Assembly (NCBI GenBank): GCA_017431345.1 | Contig: JAFRLH010000042.1 | Location: 35,211 to 99,210, forward strand | From: Lachnospiraceae bacterium | Lineage (GTDB): Bacteria > Bacillota > Clostridia > Lachnospirales > Lachnospiraceae | Reading direction: 5' to 3' | Length of the DNA: 64,000 nt | Shown here: in pieces, positions 16,563 to 24,870 of the stretch | Layout of the letters: the number at the start of each line of letters is the position of its first letter | How positions within the stretch are numbered: the first letter of the stretch is position 1 | Made by a program: the position numbers and the translations under genes | The notes under the pieces: generated by a model | What the model saw: only the letters and a program-made list of their open reading frames with translations | Told to the model about the DNA's origin: nothing | The model's database searches: none

Positions 16563-16593
16563 ATGATAAATCCGTCCCTTCGGGCAAAGTCAA
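16563..16593 (-). promoter_or_regulatory. Promoter with 19-bp spacer before the HisD-like operon (MerR-type)
   Basis: In gene sense TTGACT, 19 nt, TATCAT. The long spacer holds the dyad GCCC-GAA-GGG. Promoters activated by MerR-family proteins typically have 19-20-bp spacers with a dyad, and a MerR gene lies immediately upstream. Confidence 0.6.
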
Positions 16594-16730
16594 CAGGAAT
16601 TAATGTTATTATTTTAACGTATCTTTCATGAATTTACACCGTATTTTTATATTTTTGATGAAATTTCTACCAATAATCGATAATAAGTGAAATTCATATT
16701 TTGAATATATTTCATCATATAAAATCAAAA

Positions 16731-16768
16731 AACGTCCAAAACCCGGCCCCTGGGGACAGGTTTTGGAC
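16731..16768 (-). terminator. Terminator of the MerR regulator gene
   Basis: Stem GTCCAAAACC (16734-16743) / GGTTTTGGAC (16759-16768), with TTTTTTGA following in gene sense, 36 nt after the regulator stop codon. It isolates the regulator from the downstream operon. Confidence 0.85.
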
Positions 16769-16804
16769 ATTTGTCGGCTTCGTCTCTTGAAGCATTGCTG
16801 CCGT

Positions 16805-17701
16805 TCAGCGCAGCTTGATCGGGCGTGACATCTCATATTCTTTAAACGGGATCAGGATCTGGATCACCCAGAGATCCTTGTTGTTGGTCACCATGGGACT
16901 GATCAGCCATTCTTCCACCGACCAGTCTGCCAGTTCATAGCCCAGCTCTTTCGCACGGTTCATCAGGCCCATATACGTTTCCACCAGTCTTCCTTTTTTC
17001 GGCGTGCCTATATGAATGGCGGAAAAGCCCTTGAAGGCAGGAATTTTCATGTAATAATGACATGCTTTTTTCCGGTCCAGGACCGGAACCGCAATATGGT
17101 ATTTATGGATCTCTTCGTTGAAAGACGGTACGCTGCTGTCAAAATGATCATAGGTCACGTAGATCAGGGAACCGAAGGAAATGGCGTTGACCGTATCTGC
17201 AATTTCCTGGATCTGCGGGAGGTGCGTGACATCTTCATAGCCGTCATCTTCAAAATCGGCTTCATAGTCCACGGCAACGACCAGCTGTTCGTTTCTGTCG
17301 ATCACTTCATAATCGAATAAAAGTTCCGGCGTTTTCTGACTCTGTTTAAGATAGGCCAGTGCCTCGGACAGCCGTGCATAAGCAGCCACGCTCTGCTGAT
17401 ACATCTGGATGCTCAGTTCAAGATTTTCTCTGGCAAAATCCAGATGATCCTCCAGCGACATACGGATACTGTTCACGTTTTTTCCGAAAATTATATCCTG
17501 CATGTCCGAAACAGGCATATTGATGTTCCGGAGCGCTTTTGCAGCCACGACTTCATAAATATGTTCCATCGAATAAACGCGGTAATTGTTATTTTCATCC
17601 CTGCCTACATTCGACAGGATGCCTCTCTCCTCATAATAGCGGAGCTGCTTCCGGCTTACGCCGCAAAGTTTGCAGAATTCACTGGTCGTATAAGTCTTCA
17701 A
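16805..17701 (-). CDS. MerR-family transcriptional regulator with GyrI-like effector domain
   Basis: A 298-residue regulator. Residues 1-70 form the MerR winged helix (TTSEFCKLCGVSRKQLRYYEERGIL, then NNYRVYS). A dimerisation helix follows. The C-terminal about 150 residues look like a GyrI/BmrR-type ligand-binding domain. The start is a TTG at 17701, with AGGAGG 7 nt before it. It is on the same strand as, and just upstream of, the HisD-like operon, whose promoter has the long spacer expected for MerR control. Regulation of that operon is inferred. Confidence 0.88.
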   Translation of the reverse strand: MKTYTTSEFCKLCGVSRKQLRYYEERGILSNVGRDENNNYRVYSMEHIYEVVAAKALRNINMPVSDMQDIIFGKNVNSIRMSLEDHLDFARENLELSIQMYQQSVAAYARLSEALAYLKQSQKTPELLFDYEVIDRNEQLVVAVDYEADFEDDGYEDVTHLPQIQEIADTVNAISFGSLIYVTYDHFDSSVPSFNEEIHKYHIAVPVLDRKKACHYYMKIPAFKGFSAIHIGTPKKGRLVETYMGLMNRAKELGYELADWSVEEWLISPMVTNNKDLWVIQILIPFKEYEMSRPIKLR

Positions 17702-17827
17702 AGGGAGTCCTCCTGCGAAAGTCTGTCCTGCCGTCTCCGGCAGAGCCGGTGTCCTTCTTCTTCCGAATATATTCCGGTCACCGGTCTGATTATATCATAT
17801 CCGGGGAACAAATGGAAAGGCAGCAAG

Positions 17828-17870
17828 AAAACAGGAGCGGTTCCTCACGCATCAGGACCGCTCCTGTTTT
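17828..17870 (-). terminator. Terminator after the histidine racemase-like gene
   Basis: Fourteen-base-pair stem AAAACAGGAGCGGT / ACCGCTCCTGTTTT with a 15-nt loop, starting directly after the stop codon of the racemase-like gene. Confidence 0.88.
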
Positions 17871-18662
17871 TCAGATCTCCACTTCTGCCGGCGGATCGAT
17901 CGTCACGCTTCCGCCGATATAGGCGGCGGTAAAATCCCCGTTCTTTCTTTCGGCTGTCACATGTACCACACCGGCCGGCTGGATCATATCCTTCTCATAA
18001 ACGCCGTCCGGAAGATCTGCTGTCAGCGCGATCGTCGCTGCCAGGCTTCCGCTCCCGCAGCTGCCTTCCCAGAAAAGGGAATTTGCGGCCGGTACTTTGA
18101 CCAGCGGCGTGAGCTTTCCGGAAGCGCTGTCATAAAACATAACGCCGTAGGCGTCCAGGCCTTTCAGCCCCGCCATCACTTCCTTTTCCACTGTCTTCAG
18201 ATAGTCTTCGGAAGGCGCCATCCCGTCAACAACAAAATGGGCAATTCCGCCAAGGTGCACCAGGATGCCGGCTTGACCGCCTGCCTCCATCTGCTTTACC
18301 ATCTTCGGCAGCGGCATCTTTGCCCTTGCTGTCCCGGCTTCCGTATCCGCATCCACTTCCACCGGCACATCGCTGCCGCTGACATCAAGTACCAGATGCG
18401 CCTTCCCGCGGATGCCTTTTTCCAGCGCCACGAGCATACCATATGCCCTGGAGGCGTTTCCGCAGAATTCTCCGCCGGACATGATCATATGCCCGTCATA
18501 GCCTTCGGCCGGATCGCAGCGGTAGCCGACCTGCTCCGCAGCAAATTCCTTTATCCCCATCAGCTTTTCGGCAATCCCGGCCCGTTTTTCCGGATCCACA
18601 GGCGTCATGACGAACAGCGTAATATTTCCGGCGGGATCCGCTTTTATGACTTCCAGCTTCAT
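17871..18662 (-). CDS. Probable histidine racemase (diaminopimelate-epimerase fold)
   Basis: A 263-residue PLP-independent racemase of the DapF superfamily. The two catalytic cysteines are in GGEFCGNASRA (Cys67) and EGSCGSGS (Cys202). The pattern fits the histidine racemases HisR and CntK better than DapF, which has a different second-Cys context. It would interconvert D- and L-histidine. It lies 5 kb from hutH and 1 kb from a putative amino-acid transporter, so feeding D-histidine into the Hut pathway is plausible. A metallophore role as for CntK is less likely because no nicotianamine-synthase-like gene is seen. Its start overlaps the previous stop as ATGA. Confidence 0.8.
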   Translation of the reverse strand: MKLEVIKADPAGNITLFVMTPVDPEKRAGIAEKLMGIKEFAAEQVGYRCDPAEGYDGHMIMSGGEFCGNASRAYGMLVALEKGIRGKAHLVLDVSGSDVPVEVDADTEAGTARAKMPLPKMVKQMEAGGQAGILVHLGGIAHFVVDGMAPSEDYLKTVEKEVMAGLKGLDAYGVMFYDSASGKLTPLVKVPAANSLFWEGSCGSGSLAATIALTADLPDGVYEKDMIQPAGVVHVTAERKNGDFTAAYIGGSVTIDPPAEVEI

Positions 18663-19159
18663 TTCTTCTTCCCTTTTTTCTGCTGCTGCTTTCTGTATTC
18701 TTCCATATAAACATTTCCGTCATAGAGGCGGATCTTACTGTTCTGCTTCTTGGCGAGCTTTAAGATCTCTTTCGCGTCCGCTTCCTTAAAGAAGATCTTC
18801 CTGGTACGGTCTCCCCTCGTAAAATAGAGCTGCCAGGATCCCGGGAACTCTTTCAGGACCTCATGCGTCAGCGCTTCGATCTCCTCCCATTTCCAGATCT
18901 CATAATAGGAAGTAAAGCGCATGTCCATAAAGCTTTCGACACCGCGCTCCGTCACCATGACGGTCTTTTTCGAGATCAGCGCCAGGGCTATGATCACCGC
19001 AAAGAACAGAGCGATCTTAAACCGGGTCATAAACCCGCCGACCAGCAGAAGGGCTGCGAGTCCCCACCCGTAATAAATCACCCATTTTTTTCTGGGTTTG
19101 ACTTCATGTGCTGCATACATGGGGGAAGTGATGCCTTCCCAGGGAAAAGTCCGGCTCAT
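18659..19159 (-). CDS. Small membrane protein of unknown function with two TM segments
   Basis: A 166-residue protein not assigned to a named family. Two adjacent hydrophobic helices lie at about residues 28-62 (YYGWGLAALLLVGGF and IALFFAVIIALALI). A soluble domain follows (VMVTERGVESFMDM, YYEIWKWEEIEALTH) that resembles bacterial PH-like domains. The tail is very basic (RKQQQKKGKKK). A GGAGG site precedes ATG 19159. It overlaps the racemase gene by 4 nt and follows the transporter gene, so the three are probably one transcript. Confidence 0.75.
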   Translation of the reverse strand: MSRTFPWEGITSPMYAAHEVKPRKKWVIYYGWGLAALLLVGGFMTRFKIALFFAVIIALALISKKTVMVTERGVESFMDMRFTSYYEIWKWEEIEALTHEVLKEFPGSWQLYFTRGDRTRKIFFKEADAKEILKLAKKQNSKIRLYDGNVYMEEYRKQQQKKGKKK

Positions 19160-19187
19160 AAAAAAGACCTCCGCTTATTCAATAAAC

Positions 19188-19209
19188 GGGCGGCCGCAGC
19201 GGGCCGCCC
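19188..19209 (-). other. GC-rich intercistronic hairpin
   Basis: Perfect 8-bp stem GGGCGGCC / GGCCGCCC with a 6-nt loop between the NhaC gene and the small membrane protein gene. No T-run follows, so it looks like an mRNA-stabilising or partial-attenuation hairpin rather than a full terminator. Confidence 0.55.
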
Positions 19210-19265
19210 ATGGGGGATTATAACAGAATTATGGGCACAATGCCATAGATTCTTCGGCTTCTTTA

Positions 19266-20816
19266 TCAGCTGATCTTCGGCGCTTTGCCGGCAGCACGCA
19301 GTGCTTCCAGGTTCTTGCAGGCGATCGCATGCGCTTCTTCGGGAGCGCCGGCAGGATCACCCTTTCTGGTCTTTCCAAGGATGTTGGTATAAGAACCGTC
19401 AGCCCAGAAGATGTTGCGGCCAAGCCAGCAGGTGATGGCTGCAAAGATCGGGTTCAGAAGGTTCACGAATGCGAACGGGAAGTAGGTGAACGGGCTCATG
19501 CCCAGGATCGCGCTCTGATAAGCACCGCATCCGGTCCAGGGGAACATCGGGGACCACAGGGTTCCGGCGTCCTCCAGGGTTCTGGACATCATGTTTCTGG
19601 CAAGTCCGAGTTCATCATACTTGTCTGCATACAGGGGAGCAGGTACGGAGATTCCAAGGAACTGGTCGCACATTGCAGCATCGCAGAAGATGGAGGTAAG
19701 CATGGTAGCAGTCACAAGTGCACCCGGGCTGTGGAGCTTGTGCTTCAGGCCGCCGAACAGTCTCTCTACGCAGCCGCAGCGCTCCAGCGCGCCGCCGTAA
19801 GCAACAGCGAGCAGGACCAGGTTGATCGTCCACATTGTTCCGTCCATACCGCCGGCCTTGCCGAGGATGGAATCGACGACTTCATTGCCTGTCTCTACAG
19901 TAGACAGTCCATAGTGAAGCAGATCAAAGATGCTGCCGATGCTGACGCCGTCCGTCCAGACATGGCCGCCCTGGAAAATAACGGAAGTAAGAATAGCAAC
20001 TACTACAGCAGCGATGATGCCGGGCAGCGCAGGGATCTTTACGATGCAGACCACGATAACAACGATCAGGGGAATCAGTACCAGAATGTTTACGTTAAAG
20101 TTGTTTACGATCGCTTCTCTGATCGCGCTGGCGACAGAGGGATCATAGGTGCTGGCGTCTACATTCATGCCAAGGATGGTGTAGAGCACCAGTGCGATCA
20201 CAAGCGTAGGACCGGTCGTGGAGACCATGGCGCGTACGTGATCGAACAGGCCGGTATTGGAAACAGCCGCTGCAAGGTTTGTCGTGTCAGACAGCGGAGA
20301 GAACTTATCACCGACATAAGCACCGGAGATGATCATACCGGCTGTCAGTGCGGGGTTCAGTCCAAGGCCGGCGCCGATGCCGACGAAAGCCAGACCCACG
20401 GTAGCCGTTGTGGTCCAGGAAGATCCGCAGGCAAGACCGGTAATGGCGCAGAGGATACAGCCGACCGGCAGGAAAAGCTTGGGAGTAAGGATTCCGAGTC
20501 CGTAATAGATCATTGCGGGAATGGTACCGGCTGCCATGAAGGACGATACCAGGAAACCGACCGTGCAGAGGATCAGCAGCGCTTCCAGCGTATTGCTGAC
20601 GCGCTCGATCATTCCGGCAAGAATCGACTGGAAGGAGTGGCCGCAGATAACACCGATCACGCAGGCAACACACATTGATACGACCAGCGGCATATGAGCA
20701 TCTTCATAGCCCTTGTCAACGTTCAGGCAATAGAGCATGAGTCCGGCCATTGTAAGAATGGGGATCAATGCTTCGATCATGTTGGGCAGACGTACCTGCC
20801 TTTCTTTTTTCTCCAT
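19266..20816 (-). CDS. NhaC-family (Na+/H+ antiporter superfamily) transporter, possible histidine carrier
   Basis: A 516-residue polytopic membrane protein with about eleven to twelve hydrophobic segments. The conserved NhaC region is ACGSSWTTTATVG and GDKFSPLSDTTNLAAA. The family covers Na+/H+ and malate/lactate antiporters, and a YuiF-like branch has been linked to histidine uptake in hut regulons; I recall the latter from regulon reconstructions. Placement with hutH and a histidine racemase favours an amino-acid or urocanate role. AGAGGTG precedes the ATG. A candidate promoter overlaps the shared GACGTTT motif. Confidence 0.85.
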   Translation of the reverse strand: MEKKERQVRLPNMIEALIPILTMAGLMLYCLNVDKGYEDAHMPLVVSMCVACVIGVICGHSFQSILAGMIERVSNTLEALLILCTVGFLVSSFMAAGTIPAMIYYGLGILTPKLFLPVGCILCAITGLACGSSWTTTATVGLAFVGIGAGLGLNPALTAGMIISGAYVGDKFSPLSDTTNLAAAVSNTGLFDHVRAMVSTTGPTLVIALVLYTILGMNVDASTYDPSVASAIREAIVNNFNVNILVLIPLIVVIVVCIVKIPALPGIIAAVVVAILTSVIFQGGHVWTDGVSIGSIFDLLHYGLSTVETGNEVVDSILGKAGGMDGTMWTINLVLLAVAYGGALERCGCVERLFGGLKHKLHSPGALVTATMLTSIFCDAAMCDQFLGISVPAPLYADKYDELGLARNMMSRTLEDAGTLWSPMFPWTGCGAYQSAILGMSPFTYFPFAFVNLLNPIFAAITCWLGRNIFWADGSYTNILGKTRKGDPAGAPEEAHAIACKNLEALRAAGKAPKIS

Positions 20817-20931
20817 ACATTACACCTCTTTCTTTAATAATGCATAAATTGTGTTCTTGCTGATAATGCCGTGTCCGGTTAGTCCTCCCCCTCACTCCTT
20901 TCTTCCGGATCAGAGCAATTTTATTTATATA

Positions 20932-20959
20932 TATCTATATTCTAATTGTGAAACGTCAA
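20932..20959 (-). promoter_or_regulatory. Candidate promoter of the NhaC gene, overlapping a GACGTTT motif
   Basis: In gene sense TTGACG, 16 nt, TAGATA, about 115 nt before the ATG. The -35 runs into GACGTTTC, the core also found before hutU, the second hutH-type gene and the lyase-like gene at the left edge. Confidence 0.45.
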
Positions 20960-21044
20960 AAAAGTGTACTTTTTTCACGACTTTTTTATGATTGCGTCAA
21001 ATTTATTTTGTTTTTCTTATCCTTTTGGTCCTGTTTTCCGGTCT

Positions 21045-23024
21045 TCAGATCGTGTCGGATATGACGGTAGCGTCGGATTCGCTCTCATATTCGCTGCGGT
21101 ACCGGTCTGCCGCTTCCTGTTCTCCTGCTTTTTCGAACTGGTAAATTATAAACGGAAGATGTTCGAGCCACCGCTTGTTGTCCTTCAGTTTTTCATATGA
21201 TTTTGCCACCAGATAATGCATATGCCTGCGCTTGGCAAGCGGCTGGCCGTTATAGACATATTCCTTGTAATAATGATGCCGGAATTCATAGGCGATGTAC
21301 TCTCCGACTACCAGTTCCTGGACGATCCGGTGCTTTTCCAGCGCTTCCAGTTCTTCGCAGAGCGAAAGTCTGTCCATATCCACAAGAATCTCCAGTTCAT
21401 AGAGCTCTGCATGCTCCATGAAGATCGACAGAGCGCACAGGATCTGTTTCTGCACCGGCGTAATATTTCGCAGTCTGGCACGGATAATATACTCGCTCTT
21501 CGGCGGGATGGATCCCGAATCCCAGCCTTCGTCCCGGATCATATTCAGAAGATCCATCAGGAACAGGGCGTTCCCTTCCGTCCGCTGCCAGATTTTTGAC
21601 GCCATCATACCCGCGCTTGCAGAAGGGATCTCGTTCCCGATAATCTCCGCTGTCTCCTCTTCCGTGAACGGCATCAGCTTTATGAACCGGACAAGTTCCC
21701 GCCGCTCGGCTCTTCGCAGAAAATCCAGATTGCGCTCTTCTTCTCCGGTTCTGTAGGTGGCGATAAAACAGAACTTCCCTTCCAGTTCCAGCACGAGCCG
21801 CCACAGCAGCTGTCTGCTCAGATCATCCATCCACTGCATATCATCAATGAAAAGGACGATCTTTTTTCTGTCCGTGATCTCACGGAACATGGAGATCACG
21901 CTGTCTTCCCAGATCGCATAGGTGGAAGCACCGAATACGGCCGGCCGCTCCTCATCTACCCGCAGATATCTGTCCGAAAAAAGCTGGTGCAGCAGTTCTT
22001 CATGTTCCTTTGAAAGCGAGAGCCGGCCTTCGTCATCGTACTTCTCCAGCCATTTGAACCATTCCCGGAAGCCTTTCAGATAGTACTCCTTTTCTGTCTC
22101 ATAACAGTGCGTCAGGAAATACATTGTCTTTTTGCCCGGCGCCATTTTGGACATGTGGGTAAGCAGCGCAGTCTTTCCTACGCCAAACTCTCCTGCTATC
22201 ACCACGGATACCGCGGAAGTGCCTGCGGTAAACCGGTCAAGCGTCCTGCTCAGATCATAGATCTCAGGGTATCTGCAGTAAAACCGTTTTTCGGGAAGCG
22301 CTCCCGCACCGGTATCATTTTCCTTCAGGCGGAAGATCTGCCTGTACATGGAGGCGAGTTCCTCTCCGGGCTCTTCCTCCAGTTCTCTGGCGATCAGTTC
22401 CTGATAGTCCTGGTAAGTCTGTATGGCCATGTTGTACTGCCCGCAGGCGGAATAGGCTTCCATGGCTTCCCGTACCACATATTCCTCGTACGGTTCCAGC
22501 CTGTGCCAGGCTGTAAGCACTTCATGCAGCTTCTTTATATCTCTGATGCGTACCGTTTCGGAGATTAATTTCCTGGCGGTATTCCGCGATCTGTCCCGGA
22601 TCTCCTGTCTACGGTCATTTACCCATTCATCAAAACCGGGTGCGCCTTTTACATAAAAATAGTGAAGAAATTCCTTTCCCTTCAGAAAGATCTCTTCATC
22701 AGACATCGCCGCATCTTCTATCTTTACTGTATCTTCATCCAGAAATAGCCTGTTCTGGCCTTCCGCTTTCACCGGTTCAACAGGCAGGACTTTTTTCAGC
22801 TCATACAGTGCCTGCCGGAGATTCTTCCTTCCGGTCTGCTCGTCGCATTCTTCCCAGAACACATTGATCAGTTCATCCCGCAGTGCACTTTTATTCACAC
22901 ACAGATAATAAAAAATCCCCTCTGCTTTTCTGTACGGAAAATGGATCCTCTCTGTTCCTTCTCCCGCATAGACGCCGGGGGTTCCGAAAAGCCTGACTCT
23001 GATTTGTTTTTTACCTTCAGCCAT
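21045..23024 (-). CDS. BTAD-family transcriptional regulator with ATPase domain (paralogue of 983-3949)
   Basis: About 659 residues from ATG 23024. GGAG lies 9 nt before this ATG, and similarity to the other BTAD regulator starts at VRLFGTPGVYAG. Layout: winged helix (about 1-95, ending RKNLRQALYELKKVL), BTAD (HRLEPYEEYVVREAMEAYSACGQYN), then an ATPase with Walker A AGEFGVGKT and Walker B KIVLFIDDMQWMDD. It lacks the long TPR-like tail of the first copy. A strong promoter lies at 23100-23128. It stands between hutH and the NhaC/racemase genes, suggesting control of histidine use; this is inferred. Confidence 0.87.
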   Translation of the reverse strand: MAEGKKQIRVRLFGTPGVYAGEGTERIHFPYRKAEGIFYYLCVNKSALRDELINVFWEECDEQTGRKNLRQALYELKKVLPVEPVKAEGQNRLFLDEDTVKIEDAAMSDEEIFLKGKEFLHYFYVKGAPGFDEWVNDRRQEIRDRSRNTARKLISETVRIRDIKKLHEVLTAWHRLEPYEEYVVREAMEAYSACGQYNMAIQTYQDYQELIARELEEEPGEELASMYRQIFRLKENDTGAGALPEKRFYCRYPEIYDLSRTLDRFTAGTSAVSVVIAGEFGVGKTALLTHMSKMAPGKKTMYFLTHCYETEKEYYLKGFREWFKWLEKYDDEGRLSLSKEHEELLHQLFSDRYLRVDEERPAVFGASTYAIWEDSVISMFREITDRKKIVLFIDDMQWMDDLSRQLLWRLVLELEGKFCFIATYRTGEEERNLDFLRRAERRELVRFIKLMPFTEEETAEIIGNEIPSASAGMMASKIWQRTEGNALFLMDLLNMIRDEGWDSGSIPPKSEYIIRARLRNITPVQKQILCALSIFMEHAELYELEILVDMDRLSLCEELEALEKHRIVQELVVGEYIAYEFRHHYYKEYVYNGQPLAKRRHMHYLVAKSYEKLKDNKRWLEHLPFIIYQFEKAGEQEAADRYRSEYESESDATVISDTI

Positions 23025-23099
23025 ATTCATTTTCTCCGCAGATTTTCCCGCCCGGGCTTCATTTTTTGAACATTCCGCTATGAGGCAGGATATAATCTG

Positions 23100-23128
23100 A
23101 TTATAACAGGCAGTAATGGACAAGTCAA
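23100..23128 (-). promoter_or_regulatory. Sigma-A promoter of the second BTAD regulator
   Basis: In gene sense TTGACT, 17 nt, TATAAT; about 75 nt of untranslated leader before ATG 23024. Confidence 0.8.
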
Positions 23129-23152
23129 TTCGTCGGTTCCTTCTTACACGGA

Positions 23153-23181
23153 AAGACAGGCGCCTTTGAAGCGCCCGTCTT
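23153..23181 (-). terminator. Probable terminator after hutH
   Basis: Stem AAGACAGGCGC / GCGCCCGTCTT with one internal mismatch and a 7-nt loop. The T-run is weak (TCTTTCC). Confidence 0.6.
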
Positions 23182-23235
23182 CTCCCTTATTCAGAAATGA
23201 AGTTGTTGTTTTTGTTTTAAGCAGCTGCCGCTTTT

Positions 23236-24786
23236 TCAGCTCAGAGATCCGATCTCGCCCACAGCAGCCTCAACGCGCTCGATGATCGTCTCGTTCGTGA
23301 TCACAGATTCGCAGCGGTTGATGTCATCATACAGCGGACGGTCCTCGACAAGCTTGTCGCAGACTTCACGGATCACGTCGTAAGCTTCCTTTGTTCCCTT
23401 TCCGAGGAATTCCGGGCCATATCCGAGGTTCTTCAGAAGATCTACTGCCTGGCATCCGCACATCAGCTCCATAGCCAGCACTCTTCTTACATGTCTCATA
23501 ATATCGCCGGCTTTTCTGGCAGCGATGGTTCCCATGCTGACATGGTCTTCCTGGTTCGCGGAAGAAGGAATGGAGTCTACACTTGCGGGGTGTGCAAGCA
23601 CCTTATTCTCGGAAACAAGCGCTGCAGCAGAATACTGCACGATCATGAAACCGGAGTTCAGGCCGCCCTTCTCAACAAGGAATGCCGGGAATCCGCCGAT
23701 CGCGGGGTTCACCAGACGCTCGATGCGGCGCTCGGAGATATTGGCAAGCTCGGAAAGAGCGATGCCGAGGAAGTCGAAAGCAAGCGCCATGGGCTGTCCG
23801 TGGAAGTTTCCGCCGGAAATGCCTTCCTTAGTCTCTGTAAAGATGATGGGGTTATCCGTTACGGAGTTCATCTCTGTCTCAACACGCTTCTTCACATAGC
23901 GGATCGCGTCGCGGCTTGCGCCGTGAACGATGGGCGCGCAGCGGAGGGAATAGCCGTCCTGCACTCTGATCTCGCCCTGGCGGGTCGTGTTCCTGCTGCC
24001 CTCAAGCAGCGTCCTGATATCCTTTGCAGATTCGATCTGTCCGATATGGGGACGAACCTGATGCAGACGGGGATCCAGTGCATCGATGACACCGCGGTTC
24101 GCTTCGAAGCTCATTGCAGCAGCGATCTCAGCCGTCTTCAGGATCTGGATCGCATCGTACAGCGTCAGGGCGCCTACAGATGTCATAGCCTGAGTACCGT
24201 TGATCAGTGCAAGGCCTTCCTTGGATGTCAGCTCGATGGTGGGGATGCCTGCCTGCAGCATGGCGTGGGAACCGGCCATACGGAAGCCGTTGAATTCCGC
24301 TTCGCCGAGTCCGATCATCGGGAGTACCATGTGGGCCAGCGGGCAGAGATCGCCGGAAGCACCGAGGGAACCCTTCTGAGGAATGATCGGTGTTACACCG
24401 CGGTTCAGCATGGCAATGATGGTCTGGACAGTCTCAAGCTTGGCGCCGGAGAAGCCCTTTGCGAGGTTATTTACACGAAGGAGCATGATGCCTCTTGCAA
24501 CATCCCTGGGGAAAGGATCGCCTGCGCCGACAGCATGCGTCACGATCAGGTTCCTCTGAAGCTGTTTGCACTCATCCTGGGAGATCGTAACATCACTGAA
24601 TTTTCCGAATCCTGTAGTGATGCCGTACACGACCTTGTCTTCTTCGACCAGTTCGTCAACAACTTTACGGCAGGCAAGGATCTTCTCCTTGGCTTCGTCT
24701 GCAAGCGCTACGGGAGCGTTCTGACGGCATACAGCAACCAGATCTTCAAGCGTCAGGTCATTACCGGTAATGATTACTTTTTTCAT
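23236..24786 (-). CDS. hutH: Histidine ammonia-lyase (canonical MIO motif)
   Basis: A 516-residue HutH. It removes ammonia from L-histidine to give urocanate. The MIO cofactor forms from Ala143-Ser144-Gly145 in GSLGASGDL. Catalytic Tyr54 is in YGITTGFGKFS. Other family blocks are NSVTDNPI, GGNFHGQPMA and QEDHVSMG. It is the only one of three lyase genes in the window with an intact triad. It lies 84 nt downstream of the very similar second hutH-type gene and is probably cotranscribed. AAAGGTG precedes the ATG. Confidence 0.97.
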   Translation of the reverse strand: MKKVIITGNDLTLEDLVAVCRQNAPVALADEAKEKILACRKVVDELVEEDKVVYGITTGFGKFSDVTISQDECKQLQRNLIVTHAVGAGDPFPRDVARGIMLLRVNNLAKGFSGAKLETVQTIIAMLNRGVTPIIPQKGSLGASGDLCPLAHMVLPMIGLGEAEFNGFRMAGSHAMLQAGIPTIELTSKEGLALINGTQAMTSVGALTLYDAIQILKTAEIAAAMSFEANRGVIDALDPRLHQVRPHIGQIESAKDIRTLLEGSRNTTRQGEIRVQDGYSLRCAPIVHGASRDAIRYVKKRVETEMNSVTDNPIIFTETKEGISGGNFHGQPMALAFDFLGIALSELANISERRIERLVNPAIGGFPAFLVEKGGLNSGFMIVQYSAAALVSENKVLAHPASVDSIPSSANQEDHVSMGTIAARKAGDIMRHVRRVLAMELMCGCQAVDLLKNLGYGPEFLGKGTKEAYDVIREVCDKLVEDRPLYDDINRCESVITNETIIERVEAAVGEIGSLS

Positions 24787-24870
24787 ATCTGCACCTTTCT
24801 TTCATAAAGAATAATAGATTGATTAATGGGCGGATCCTGGATCCCGTCCCGGTTATTCATGGATAATTAT

